64,000 bases of DNA from positions 1-64,000 of the forward strand of contig JAQCEA010000012.1 in NCBI GenBank assembly GCA_027620495.1, in the 5' to 3' direction. Under the pieces are notes generated by a model, which saw only the letters and a program-made list of their open reading frames with translations, searched no databases and was not told the origin of the DNA. Each line of letters opens with the position of its first letter. Positions within the stretch are counted from its first letter, which is position 1. Both the position numbers and the translations under genes were made by a program. This document shows, one piece after another, positions 55,321-64,000 of the stretch. The stretch is from Pseudomonadota bacterium (GTDB lineage Bacteria > Pseudomonadota > Alphaproteobacteria > Puniceispirillales > Puniceispirillaceae).

Positions 55321-56829
55321 ATGCATGCATTGGTTCAAACAATCGCGTTTCGCGGCATTGATACCATTCCGGTAGAGGTTCAGGTACATATTGCGAATGG
55401 ATTGCCAGCCATCGCCATGGTTGGTTTGGCTGATAAAGCCGTCGCAGAATCCCGCGAGAGCGTGCGGGCGGCTTTATCGTCGATTGGGTTGGCCCTGCCA
55501 CCAAAACGCATCGCGGTAAATTTAGCCCCGGCAGATGTGGTGAAAGAAGGCGCGCATTTTGATTTACCAATTGCCCTTGGTTTGTTGTTGGCGATGGGGT
55601 TTGTGCCGCCGGATGCTATTTCAGACCGCGTGGTGTTGGGCGAATTGGCCTTGGACGGGTCAATCCAGCAGGTATCTGGTGTGTTGTCCGCGGCAATTGC
55701 CGCGGCGGCGACTGGCCAGCATCTGATTTGTCCGACCGCTTGCGGTCCAGAAGCGGCATTGGCATCAGGCATTGATATTCTCGCCGCCCCTGATTTGGTC
55801 AGTTTGCTCAATCATCTAAAAGGTGTGCAGATCCTCAGCCCGCCAGAACCAAAATATCTATCTGCTGCGCGTTCTTACCCGGATATGAAAGACCTAAAAG
55901 GACAGGACACCGCGCGGCGGGTCTTGGAAATCGCTGCTGCTGGTGGTCATAATCTGCTTATGATGGGCCCACCTGGTGCTGGCAAATCAATGTTGGCGGC
56001 CCGGCTTGCTGGATTATTGCCGCCCTTATCAGCGGCCGAAGCTTTGGACGTTACGATGCTACATTCGGTGGCTGGGCAATTGGCGGATGGCGGGTTAATT
56101 CACACGCGGCCGTTTCGCGAACCGCATCATTCGGCATCGATGGCGGCGCTTGTTGGCGGCGGGCCACGTGCCAGACCCGGGGAAATATCTTTGGCGCATA
56201 ATGGCGTGTTGTTTTTGGATGAATTGGCAGAATTTTCTAGACCCGTTCTTGATTCATTGCGGCAACCGCTGGAAACTGGAAAGGTTGTTGTGGCCCGTGC
56301 CAATCATAATGTCACGTATCCAGCCCAGTTTCAGTTGGTGGCGGCAATGAATCCATGTCGGTGTGGCTATCTTGGCGACCCGTCACGTGCATGTGGCAGC
56401 GCCCCTGCCTGTGGCCGCCGCTATGCCGCCCGTGTATCAGGCCCGATGATTGATCGTTTTGATCTGATTATCGAGGTACCAGAGGTAACGCCTGATATGT
56501 TATTGACCCCGAAAATAAGTGAAACCAGCCATGTGATTGCAAATCGTGTCGCGGCCGCCCGGGCCTATGCCGCAACGCGGCACAATCAGGGCGCAGATTG
56601 CGCAAATGCGCGATTACAGCCAGACCAATTGGCCGAAATTATCAATTTTGATGATGAGGCCGCATTATTGCTTAAAACAGCGATTGAACATTCACGCTTG
56701 TCTGCTAGGGCCTATCATAAAATCCAGCGGGTGGCGCGCACCATTGCCGATCTTAACGCCGAAGCCACAATTAGCCGAGCGACAATTGCCGAGGCGCTGG
56801 CTTACCGGGCAATGCCGTTGCTGGCGTGA
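55321..56829 (+). CDS. comM: ComM/YifB-family AAA+ Mg-chelatase-like ATPase
   Basis: A 502-aa protein with an N-terminal ChlI-type domain (VEVQVHIANGLPAIAMVGLADKAVAESRERV-like), an AAA+ core (Walker A MMGPPGAGKSMLAARLAGLLPP, Walker B VLFLDELAEFSR, and the AMNPCRCGYLGD insert) and a C-terminal Mg-chelatase helical domain. ComM is a hexameric helicase that promotes branch migration during natural transformation. Length is typical. No other competence genes are in the window. Its 3' end overlaps convergent gshB by 28 bp. Confidence 0.93.
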   Translation: MHALVQTIAFRGIDTIPVEVQVHIANGLPAIAMVGLADKAVAESRESVRAALSSIGLALPPKRIAVNLAPADVVKEGAHFDLPIALGLLLAMGFVPPDAISDRVVLGELALDGSIQQVSGVLSAAIAAAATGQHLICPTACGPEAALASGIDILAAPDLVSLLNHLKGVQILSPPEPKYLSAARSYPDMKDLKGQDTARRVLEIAAAGGHNLLMMGPPGAGKSMLAARLAGLLPPLSAAEALDVTMLHSVAGQLADGGLIHTRPFREPHHSASMAALVGGGPRARPGEISLAHNGVLFLDELAEFSRPVLDSLRQPLETGKVVVARANHNVTYPAQFQLVAAMNPCRCGYLGDPSRACGSAPACGRRYAARVSGPMIDRFDLIIEVPEVTPDMLLTPKISETSHVIANRVAAARAYAATRHNQGADCANARLQPDQLAEIINFDDEAALLLKTAIEHSRLSARAYHKIQRVARTIADLNAEATISRATIAEALAYRAMPLLA

Positions 56830-57779
56830 ATCGGGTGTTGCTGTTCGATGGCATCAATCGTCAGCGCTGCGATATCAATATCAGAAAGCCGTTGAATTTC
56901 CCTAATTCCTGTTGGTGAGGTCACGTTAATTTCGGTCAGATAATCACCAATGATGTCGATGCCAACAAATAATAACCCGCGGCGTTTTAATTCGGGGCCA
57001 ATGGTGGCGCATATGTGTTTGTCGCGCGCCGTCAGTTGGGCGGCGGCGGCGGTGCCACCAACATGGAAATTTGAACGGGCTTCTCCGTCATTTGGAACAC
57101 GGTTGACCGCGCCAACCGGTTCGCCATTCACCAAAATAACCCGCTTGTCACCATCTCGTACGGCAGGAAGATAGGCCTGTACCATAACCGGTTCACGGCT
57201 GTTGCCAAAAAACATCTCAAGCAGGGCATTTAGGTTTTGATCATTTGGCTGTATACGAAACACCCCAGCCCCACCATTGCCAAACAGCGGTTTGACAATA
57301 ATATCTTTATGTTTTGCCCGAAATGCGTGAATGGCATCGCTGTCACGGCTGATCAGCGTGGCTGGCAATAAATCAGGATAATCTGTGACCAGTAATTTTT
57401 CCGGAGCATTTCTGACCTCGGCTGGGTTATTCACCACCATTGTGCTGGCTGGCAACTTTTCAAGAATATGTGTTGCCGTTATATAAGCCATGTCAAATGG
57501 TGGGTCTTGCCGCATCAAAATTACATCAAATTCGTCTAAAGCGCGGGTTTCAATGGGGTCGGTTTTAAAGAACGCATCATGCTGATCAAACAGCTGTAAT
57601 GACTGGCCGTGGGCAGTAATTTTGCCTTCATCAAAAGATAATTTATCGGGCGTGTAATACCATAAATCATGGCCGCGCGATTGTGCTTCTAGCCCCAACG
57701 CAAATGTGGAATCGCCAGCAATGTTGATACTGGCGACAGGATCCATCTGGATGGCAAAAGACAGGGTGCGTGTGGCCAT
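56802..57779 (-). CDS. gshB: Glutathione synthetase
   Basis: A 325-aa ATP-grasp ligase adding glycine to gamma-glutamylcysteine. IQMDPVASINIAGDSTFALGLEAQ, LMRQDPPFDMAYITATHILE, VKPLFGNGGAGVFRI and INVTSPTGIREIQRL are in family order. It is typical in length. It starts one base within the stop of the BON-domain gene upstream (ATG overlapping TAA). Confidence 0.97.
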   Translation of the reverse strand: MATRTLSFAIQMDPVASINIAGDSTFALGLEAQSRGHDLWYYTPDKLSFDEGKITAHGQSLQLFDQHDAFFKTDPIETRALDEFDVILMRQDPPFDMAYITATHILEKLPASTMVVNNPAEVRNAPEKLLVTDYPDLLPATLISRDSDAIHAFRAKHKDIIVKPLFGNGGAGVFRIQPNDQNLNALLEMFFGNSREPVMVQAYLPAVRDGDKRVILVNGEPVGAVNRVPNDGEARSNFHVGGTAAAAQLTARDKHICATIGPELKRRGLLFVGIDIIGDYLTEINVTSPTGIREIQRLSDIDIAALTIDAIEQQHPIHASNGIAR

Positions 57780-58393
57780 TAGTAGCGTTGGTCTTTTGCA
57801 AGAATAATGTAATTCACCACTTCTTGTGCAAACCGCAGATTTTCCGCATGGCTGACGACTTTGTTCATTTCTTCTGGTGTTGAGGCCACACCCGAGAGAT
57901 AGACAATGCCATTGACCACATCAATGCTGAAATTAAGCGAGGAAATATCTTTATCTGCAATCATTTTGCCGCGCAATGTCGCGCTTGCGGCCAGATCTTT
58001 GGCGATATCTTTGATAGACGAGGTATCGGTCACCTGCAATTCATTGACCACTTCGCGCACCCCTTTAATTTCCCATGCCAGTTTGGTGGCTTCAATTTTA
58101 TCTTCTGGTGTTTTGACCTTGCCAGTAAATAAAACCGCCCCGTCATTTACCGTGACGTCGGCTGATGTTAACAGCGATGCATTCACCTGAATAAACCGGT
58201 CTTTTAATTTGGCAAATATGACCCCATCAGATACCGAGGTGGAAAATCCCTTTTCTGTTGTCGATGCCGCAACCGCGGCGGTACCAACGCCAACCACAGC
58301 CCCGGCGCATCCAGATAACGCCAATGCACAAAGCAATAAAACGCCAGCAATTAAGGGTGATGTGTGGTGATAGTTTTCACGCATGGTCCGCAT
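57779..58393 (-). CDS. BON-domain lipoprotein, DolP/YraP-like
   Basis: A 204-aa protein with a lipoprotein signal (LLLCALALSGC) and two BON domains (about residues 45-115 and 120-195): VNDGAVLFTGKVKTPEDKIEATKLAWEIKGVREVVNEL, then VVNGIVYLSGVASTPEEMNKVVSHAEN. This layout matches DolP (YraP), an outer-membrane-integrity lipoprotein in E. coli. It lies beside yraN and rsmI and near an LpoA-like gene, the neighbours of yraP in gammaproteobacteria. Confidence 0.9.
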   Translation of the reverse strand: MRTMRENYHHTSPLIAGVLLLCALALSGCAGAVVGVGTAAVAASTTEKGFSTSVSDGVIFAKLKDRFIQVNASLLTSADVTVNDGAVLFTGKVKTPEDKIEATKLAWEIKGVREVVNELQVTDTSSIKDIAKDLAASATLRGKMIADKDISSLNFSIDVVNGIVYLSGVASTPEEMNKVVSHAENLRFAQEVVNYIILAKDQRY

Positions 58394-58467
58394 CCTAGGG
58401 TCTGTCTAACAATCTGTGTGTTAATGTGGCGTTTTGCGATTCATCGGTCAAGGTCATATAGGCGTTA

Positions 58468-58854
58468 TTACCACGCATTTTTGATATGGGCGATCCGGCC
58501 CACGCCAAAAAATTTACCATGATTAACAATAAACAAATCAAACCGGCATTGATAATCCATGAAATTTGGATATCTGGCGAGAAACAAAGATGCTGTTGTT
58601 CTTATTCTTTGACATTGCCGCGGTGTGGGTATGGCAATCTGTTCGCTGTCAAACCGATATTTAACTTCGACAAACACCAATAGACGTTGCCGCTTTACAA
58701 TCAGATCAATTTCGCCTGTTGCGGCGCGCCACCGCCGCGCAATGATGCGATAGCCAGAAAGCCGAAACCAGCACCCAGCAATATATTCAGCAAAATGACT
58801 GCGGCGTTCGGCGTGGACACGCTTTTCTTTTATTGTTTTAGATCTGCTACCCAT
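58468..58854 (-). CDS. yraN: YraN/UPF0102 family endonuclease-like protein
   Basis: A 128-aa protein of the UPF0102 family, an archaeal-resolvase-like nuclease fold. It has AEYIAGCWFRLSGYRIIARRWRAATGEIDLIVKRQRLLVFVEVKYR, with the catalytic Asp and the Glu-x-Lys pair. Function in the cell is unknown. It is 27 bp after rsmI on the same strand. Confidence 0.93.
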   Translation of the reverse strand: MGSRSKTIKEKRVHAERRSHFAEYIAGCWFRLSGYRIIARRWRAATGEIDLIVKRQRLLVFVEVKYRFDSEQIAIPTPRQCQRIRTTASLFLARYPNFMDYQCRFDLFIVNHGKFFGVGRIAHIKNAW

Positions 58855-58881
58855 GCAAGCACAGCTGTCACAACATCTGGT

Positions 58882-59727
58882 TTAGGCGTCTAATTCAATT
58901 GCCAGTTGATAGATTTTACGGCGCGGTTGCCCACTCAATTCGGTGACGGTTTTCACAGCATCGCGCAGACTGCTGTTTTGCAGTTCTTCAGCCAGCATAT
59001 GTTTTAACATTGTATCATCAAATATAGCTGTTGTCTGGCTGGCACCTTCAACAAGAATAACCACTTCGCCGCGCGGTGGGTCTTGGTGCGCATATAGACC
59101 AGCCAGCTCGTCCAGTGGGCCGCGTTGCAAATCTTCGTGAAGCTTGGTTAATTCGCGTGCCACAACCGCCAGACGCGACCCAAAAACCTCTGCCATAACA
59201 GACAGGCTGGCCGCCAATCGGCGGGGCGATTCAAACCAAATGCTGGTCACCGGTATCGTGGCAAATTCGGTAAAGGCTTTGCGCGCGGCGTTACTGCCAT
59301 GCGGAATAAAGCCAGCAAAAAGAAACCGGTCACTTGGCAAACCAGCACAGGCCAGCCCAGCAAGCACCGCGCTTGGCCCCGGGATAGAGGTCACGCGAAA
59401 CCCCTGTTCATGGGCCGCCGCGACAAGTTTATAGCCAGGGTCCGATACCAATGGCGTGCCTGCATCACTGACAAGTGCAACATTTAACCCATCGGCCATG
59501 GCGGCTAATATTTTCGGGCGCATGCTATGGCCGTTATGGTCGTGATAGGGCAAAAATTTGGCCGCTGTCTGACGCCCGCTCAGTGCCAGCAATTTCCACG
59601 TCATGCGGGTGTCTTCACAGGCCAGAATATCAGCTTTTTCCAAGGCCTCGGCGGCACGCGGAGATAAATCACCCAAATTGCCAATTGGTGTTGATACAAC
59701 GGCCAATTGTCCGGGTTTTACCGTCAT
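58882..59727 (-). CDS. rsmI: 16S rRNA (cytidine-2'-O) methyltransferase
   Basis: A protein of about 281 aa of the tetrapyrrole-methylase fold that methylates C1402 of 16S rRNA. LAVVSTPIGNLGDLSPRAAEALEKADILACEDTR, HDHN, VALVSDAGTPLVSDPGYKLV and FLFAGFIPHG follow the family. I start at ATG 59727, 6 nt after GGAAAGG; an ATG two codons upstream lies directly on the Shine-Dalgarno. It is divergent from the LpoA-like gene across about 220 bp. Confidence 0.96.
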   Translation of the reverse strand: MTVKPGQLAVVSTPIGNLGDLSPRAAEALEKADILACEDTRMTWKLLALSGRQTAAKFLPYHDHNGHSMRPKILAAMADGLNVALVSDAGTPLVSDPGYKLVAAAHEQGFRVTSIPGPSAVLAGLACAGLPSDRFLFAGFIPHGSNAARKAFTEFATIPVTSIWFESPRRLAASLSVMAEVFGSRLAVVARELTKLHEDLQRGPLDELAGLYAHQDPPRGEVVILVEGASQTTAIFDDTMLKHMLAEELQNSSLRDAVKTVTELSGQPRRKIYQLAIELDA

Positions 59728-59946
59728 GATCATCCTTTCCTGATACGGGTCTTAGATGGGCAATCGCCCGCCCGCACCAGCTCGTACCTGATAGAGTATA
59801 AAACTGCCAGTTGGTGGGCCACAAGCATATAATCCGGCCTTTTATGACGCGTTTAATACGCGAAATATCTTAAAAAGCTGGGCTTGTTTATCTATAGGGG
59901 CCTCATGTAGCATAGCGCCAAGGTAGATTTTATCGCGGAACGGGAT

Positions 59947-61593
59947 ATGCGGCGAGGACAGGTCAAAACCAAAATGGGTGCAGGGATTTGTCATAGCCGT
60001 GCGGCCAGCAGGCAATTGGCCAAAAATTTTGTGGTGCGTCAGCTTTTACTTGGCGGTATGTTTGGCGTTGTGGTGTTTGGCACCTCGCTGTTGGCGGGGT
60101 GTGCGCCCACACAAAACCGACCATCATTATCATCTTCTGCTATATCTCCTTCGTCCGATATTGTGATCAGACGGTCGGCGGCGGCGCCCAACGCACAATC
60201 AACAATTGGTGGGTCATCAGCGGCTAACGGCAATAATGGCACGTCTGTCAATAGCGGCATCAATGCCGGGAATGTACCGCAACAAAATTTAGATGCTGAT
60301 GTATCAGATTATAGTCAAAATGATGTTGCCACCAGCGTGATTGATTCAATTATCTGGCAAATTCAAACCGGAACTGCGCCGCCATCACCCATTGATCCTG
60401 TTGTGCCAGAGGGACAAGACCCGTCATTAACCGAAGATGCCCTAGAAGCCGCCTTTGCCTTGCTATCAAGTCAGGTGGCCCCGCCATCGCTTGAACCGGC
60501 ATTTATATTACCGCCAAAACAAGATGCGCAATTGCGGGTTGGCTTGTTGGTACCCTTCACCGGCCCCTATGCGGCACTTGGTGATGAAATCCGGCGTGGT
60601 GCCGAAATGGCGTTGTTTCAAGCGGCAAATAAAAATGTCCAATTGCTGTTTTTAGATACGATGGGCGGCGAAAAGGCGGCTGGAGCGGCGCTGACCGGGG
60701 TGGAAAATAACGTCGATATATTTATTGGCCCGTTATTTACCCCAGCGGTATTGGCGGCCCGGTCTGTTGCCGTACAAAACCAGATCCCGATGTTGCTTTT
60801 ATCCAATAACCGTGCGGTGGTGGCACCTGATAGTTGGCTGTTGGGATATCTTCCCGAACAACAGCTTGATGGGTTGCTTGGTCATGCTGTTGGGTTAGGA
60901 AAAAGCAAATTTGCAATTATCGCGCAGGATGCGGCGTTTGGACAAAGATTGCTGTCCCATGCGACCAGTCGGCTTGATGATTTTGGCCTGCAGCCTGAGG
61001 CGGTACGCATTTTAACTGACGCTGAAGTGAATGATGAAAATAGCTTGAAACAGGCGATTCGTGAATTTAGTCGCTATCAGCCACCAGCCCCAGATGCATT
61101 GCCAGCCGAAAGCCCGTTTGATGCGGTCATTTTTGCTGGCGATCCGGCATTTGCGCTCCGCACGGCGCCATTATTGGCCTATTATGATGTGGGGCCAGAC
61201 CGGGCGTTGTTTCTTGGCAATGCTTTGTGGAATCAAGACCAATTGCTGAATGAACCATCACTTCAAGGCGGTATATTTGCCATCCGCCCCAGCCAGTTTG
61301 ATGCAAAATTTAATGCCAGCTGGCAGGCCATTTGGCGGCAAACGCCAGGGGAATTAAGCCGGTTGGGGTTTGATGCATTGGCATTGGTGGCGGCCTTGTC
61401 GGCAATCGGTGATGATCAAATCATGTCGCCTGCTAGCCAGTGGGCACAAAAGCTTGTGACAAATAAAGGGTTTCAAGGCTATAGCGGCGCTTTCAGGCTG
61501 TTACCAGATGGCAGTAATGTGCGGGCCTATGAATTACGGCAAATTCGAAACGGCCAGTCGAAAATCATCAAAGCCGCCCCAGATAAAATCTGA
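59947..61593 (+). CDS. LpoA-like penicillin-binding-protein activator lipoprotein
   Basis: A 548-aa protein with a long N-terminal lipoprotein signal ending FGTSLLAGC, a low-complexity Ser/Asn/Gly linker (about residues 55-110), and a periplasmic-binding-protein domain (about 180-540): LRVGLLVPFTGPYAALGDEIRRGAEMAL, IFIGPLFTPAVLAARSVA, and FDALALVAAL near the end. It resembles the C-terminal half of LpoA (YraM), which activates PBP1A from the outer membrane. The N-terminal TPR domain of gammaproteobacterial LpoA is missing, as in other alphaproteobacteria. It is opposite rsmI, in keeping with the yra neighbourhood. Confidence 0.85.
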   Translation: MRRGQVKTKMGAGICHSRAASRQLAKNFVVRQLLLGGMFGVVVFGTSLLAGCAPTQNRPSLSSSAISPSSDIVIRRSAAAPNAQSTIGGSSAANGNNGTSVNSGINAGNVPQQNLDADVSDYSQNDVATSVIDSIIWQIQTGTAPPSPIDPVVPEGQDPSLTEDALEAAFALLSSQVAPPSLEPAFILPPKQDAQLRVGLLVPFTGPYAALGDEIRRGAEMALFQAANKNVQLLFLDTMGGEKAAGAALTGVENNVDIFIGPLFTPAVLAARSVAVQNQIPMLLLSNNRAVVAPDSWLLGYLPEQQLDGLLGHAVGLGKSKFAIIAQDAAFGQRLLSHATSRLDDFGLQPEAVRILTDAEVNDENSLKQAIREFSRYQPPAPDALPAESPFDAVIFAGDPAFALRTAPLLAYYDVGPDRALFLGNALWNQDQLLNEPSLQGGIFAIRPSQFDAKFNASWQAIWRQTPGELSRLGFDALALVAALSAIGDDQIMSPASQWAQKLVTNKGFQGYSGAFRLLPDGSNVRAYELRQIRNGQSKIIKAAPDKI

Positions 61594-61609
61594 TATTGGC
61601 ACGTCATTA

Positions 61610-62815
61610 TTAGCGTAAAATCATCGCGATGATATGGTTAAGCCGCAACCGCCCCGCATCTGTGGCGCGCAAATCTGTCACCATGCCGCTGTCATTACTT
61701 TGATTCCGGTCTAGCCAGCCATCTTCAATCGCTTGTGTCACGGCGGCATCATCAAGCCATTCACCCCGCGGCCCACATATGGTTTCAATCTGCTGAATCG
61801 ACACACCCGTGGTTAATCGAAGCCCCATCATGATCATTTCGGCGGCAAATGCATCAGCCCCGTCATGCGTACGATTGTCAATACCATGCCCGGTTTTCTG
61901 GACAGATTGTAACCATCCAGCCGGGCTACGGCGGGTGGCTGTGCCAACACGTTGCAGATTTTTATACTCATCAGCGGCGATGGTGAACCGGCCATGCGCG
62001 CCGGGGCCAATACCAATCCAGTCACCAGCCCGCCAGTAATTCATATTATGCTGGCATTGCGCGGTGGGTTTGCCATGGTTGGAAATTTCATAGGCTGGCA
62101 AGCCAGCCGCCGCTGTGATATGTTGGGTTAACTCAAATAAATCAGCCGCGTGATCATCATCTAGATTCAGCGTTTCACCATTGCGCTGGCGTGTATAAAA
62201 CACCGTACCGGGTTCGATGGTAAGCTGATAAAGCGACAGATGCGGCAGATCAAATGCCAAGGCTTGCGACAGGGTATTTTGCCAGTCGTTTAGAGTCTGG
62301 CCAGCTGTTGCATAAATCAGATCAATCGACAGATTGTCAAAGCTATGCCGGACGGTGTCCAGCGCTGACAACGCTTCGGCCACATCATGTTCGCGCCCTA
62401 AAAATTTTAATATGTCATTATCAAGAGATTGGACACCCATCGAGACACGATTAACCCCAGCATGGTAAAATTCGGTCATGATCTTGGCTTCGACAGATGT
62501 TGGATTGGCCTCGGCGGTGATTTCGATTGTCGGTGCAAAGCCAAATATTTTTTCCGCATGGGCGATGATTTTACCGATAACGGCTGGCGGCATTAATGAT
62601 GGTGTCCCACCGCCAAAAAATATACTTGTCAACGCCCGGCGATCAGCCAGCATTTTAGCCATATATGACATTTCAAGACAGAGCGCGGTGCCAAATTCGG
62701 CGCTGTCATGTGTCGTTCTGACATGTGAATTGAAATCACAATAGGGGCATTTTTGCCGACAAAATGGCCAGTGGATATATAAAGCTAAATCTGGATTTGT
62801 GTCGCTAACTGGCAT
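61610..62815 (-). CDS. hemW: HemW-type radical SAM protein
   Basis: A 401-aa radical-SAM protein related to oxygen-independent coproporphyrinogen oxidase. Cys19, Cys23 and Cys26 (CRQKCPYC) bind the 4Fe-4S cluster. [34 protein letters not shown] and [13 protein letters not shown] follow. The fourth cysteine of true HemN is replaced by Phe (CDF), as in HemW haem chaperones. It overlaps rdgB by 11 bp (its ATG lies within the end of rdgB). Confidence 0.95.
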   Translation of the reverse strand: MPVSDTNPDLALYIHWPFCRQKCPYCDFNSHVRTTHDSAEFGTALCLEMSYMAKMLADRRALTSIFFGGGTPSLMPPAVIGKIIAHAEKIFGFAPTIEITAEANPTSVEAKIMTEFYHAGVNRVSMGVQSLDNDILKFLGREHDVAEALSALDTVRHSFDNLSIDLIYATAGQTLNDWQNTLSQALAFDLPHLSLYQLTIEPGTVFYTRQRNGETLNLDDDHAADLFELTQHITAAAGLPAYEISNHGKPTAQCQHNMNYWRAGDWIGIGPGAHGRFTIAADEYKNLQRVGTATRRSPAGWLQSVQKTGHGIDNRTHDGADAFAAEMIMMGLRLTTGVSIQQIETICGPRGEWLDDAAVTQAIEDGWLDRNQSNDSGMVTDLRATDAGRLRLNHIIAMILR

Positions 62816-63428
62816 GTTGTGAGGGAAAAACCTGCGCGATTAATTGTGCAAAGGCATCTGCGCGATGACTCATGGCGTGTTTGGCGGCAGGGTCCATTTC
62901 GCCAAAGCTTTGGATATGGCCGGCTGGTTGAAAAATCGCATCATAGCCAAATCCAAATTTTCCGCGTGGTGGCCATATAATTTGGCCTGTTACCCGGCCT
63001 TCAACGCACACTTCATCTCCATCAGGCCAGACAAGGGCCAGCGCACAGACAAAATAGGCCGACATATCATTGGCTTTTGTTTCTGTTAATTCGTCACGGA
63101 CCCGTTGCATGGCCTTGGCAAAATCACCATCTGGGGCTGCCCAACGCGCCGAATAAATGCCGGGCGCGCCGTCAAGTGCGGCAACCACAAGGCCTGAATC
63201 ATCGGCAAGTGCGGGCAAATTTGCGGCACCAGCGGCGGCGCGGGCCTTTAATAACGCATTGCCCCGAAAGCTTGTTTCTGTTTCTTCTGGTTCGGCAAGA
63301 CCAAGACTGCCAGCCGATGTAACGCGAAAGCCAAACCCGTCAAATAGTGCCTGTATTTCGCGTAATTTGCCGTTGTTATGGGTGGCGATAACCAATTGAT
63401 CTTCGGTAAACTGACGGTAGTTGTTCAT
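62805..63428 (-). CDS. rdgB: dITP/XTP pyrophosphatase
   Basis: A 207-aa Ham1-family enzyme that removes deaminated purine triphosphates. [17 protein letters not shown], the catalytic [23 protein letters not shown], and [12 protein letters not shown] and [16 protein letters not shown] are in order. Length is normal. It lies 43 bp after rph; rph-rdgB-hemW is a standard alphaproteobacterial operon. Confidence 0.97.
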   Translation of the reverse strand: MNNYRQFTEDQLVIATHNNGKLREIQALFDGFGFRVTSAGSLGLAEPEETETSFRGNALLKARAAAGAANLPALADDSGLVVAALDGAPGIYSARWAAPDGDFAKAMQRVRDELTETKANDMSAYFVCALALVWPDGDEVCVEGRVTGQIIWPPRGKFGFGYDAIFQPAGHIQSFGEMDPAAKHAMSHRADAFAQLIAQVFPSQHAS

Positions 63429-63471
63429 TTATTTTGGCTTTCTTATGTCAGTCAATTCGGACCGGCTATAT

Positions 63472-64000
63472 TTATTGCGCGGCTCTTACCGCCTGTTGCT
63501 GTAGCTGGAATATTTCGCCGCATCCAGCACTGGCAAGATCTAGCATGGCATCAAGTGTCGCCCGCGAAAACGGATGGGCTTCGCCGGTTGCCTGTACTTC
63601 AACAAGCTGATCATCAGCTGTCATGATAAAATTGGCATCAATTTCAGCGGCGCTATCTTCATCATAATCAAGATCAAGCACTGGGGTGCCTTGAAAAACG
63701 CCGCAGGAAATCGCCGCCACCTGTCCGGTTAATGGTGATTTGGTTATGGCACCAGCAAGAAGCAATTTTTCACAAGCAATGCGCAACGCAACCCACGCAC
63801 CGCTGATGGCCGCGGTCCGCGTGCCGCCATCCGCCTGAATCACATCACAGTCAATTTTAATCTGGCGTTCACCAAGAACTTCTAAATCGGTGACAGCCCT
63901 GAGTGACCGGCCAATCAGCCGCTGAATTTCCAATGTTCTGCCAGATTGCTTGCCACGTGCCGCTTCACGATCCATGCGGCTATGTGTTGATCGCGGCAAC
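63472..64000 (-). CDS. rph: Ribonuclease PH, 3' part (gene continues beyond the window)
   Basis: At least 175 C-terminal residues of RNase PH, a phosphorolytic 3' exonuclease that trims tRNA ends. [35 protein letters not shown] is the phosphate-binding core and [26 protein letters not shown] the catalytic region. The family's first 65 or so residues are absent because the 5' end lies past base 64000. The residues at the window edge are internal, so no start codon should be assigned here. Confidence 0.95.
   Translation of the reverse strand, partial: LPRSTHSRMDREAARGKQSGRTLEIQRLIGRSLRAVTDLEVLGERQIKIDCDVIQADGGTRTAAISGAWVALRIACEKLLLAGAITKSPLTGQVAAISCGVFQGTPVLDLDYDEDSAAEIDANFIMTADDQLVEVQATGEAHPFSRATLDAMLDLASAGCGEIFQLQQQAVRAAQ

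Overview
The window looks like the origin-proximal part of the chromosome of a free-living marine alphaproteobacterium, most plausibly of the SAR116 (Puniceispirillum) type. That placement is an inference from recalled gene content and order, not from a search. The alphaproteobacterial signature is seen directly: leuS-lptE-holA facing parB-parA-rsmG-mnmG-mnmE; rho-hemJ-hemE; an AT-rich gap with DnaA boxes; a PPDK-regulator gene-maf-coaE-dnaQ-secB-fxsA-tim44-smr; a CcrM-type methylase beside rnhB; and rph-rdgB-hemW. Genes are tightly packed, often with 1-4 nt overlaps, and no transposon, phage, CRISPR array or rRNA was seen.

Layout. 0-12.5 kb is the most accessory part: a VOC protein and a frameshifted PhyH dioxygenase; a CaiB-type CoA-transferase with a crotonase; a TIGR02466-type putative 2OG-Fe(II) oxygenase followed by a frameshifted STT3/PglB-like oligosaccharyltransferase; a GMC oxidoreductase; and a fused indolepyruvate:ferredoxin oxidoreductase. 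12.5-16.4 kb is a nucleotide-sugar module (ugd, galU, phosphohexomutase) able to make UDP-glucuronate from glucose 6-phosphate. 16.4-32.7 kb carries malate synthase G, ccrM, rnhB, moaB, a lytic transglycosylase, a uracil-DNA glycosylase, ETF-QO, a TPR lipoprotein, ispE, tRNA-Gln(TTG), an isocitrate/isopropylmalate-type dehydrogenase, an orphan OmpR-type regulator, ribA and yggS. A highly expressed porin with its own leader hairpin and strong terminator follows at 32.9-33.96 kb.

33.97-52.3 kb is the replication and segregation core. oriC is called at about 47.99-48.38 kb between hemE and the PPDK-regulator gene, with two perfect and three one-mismatch DnaA boxes. Two perfect 16-bp parS palindromes lie inside rsmG and ogt, 3.5 and 7 kb to the left, near parAB. 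52.3-64 kb holds housekeeping genes: tim44, smr, an XRE regulator, GNAT, HIT, comM/yifB, gshB, a DolP-like BON lipoprotein, yraN, rsmI, an LpoA-like lipoprotein, hemW, rdgB and the 3' part of rph, which runs off the window.

Most noteworthy: two parS sites hidden in different genes that both encode Asp-Val-Ser-Arg-Glu-Thr; an origin without visible GANTC or CtrA sites although ccrM is present; a bacterial STT3 and a PhyH gene each split by what looks like a one-base deletion; tandem minisatellites in udg and directly before ETF-QO; a crotonase lacking both catalytic glutamates; and the absence of mltA from its usual place. I did not find a clearly new multi-gene system.
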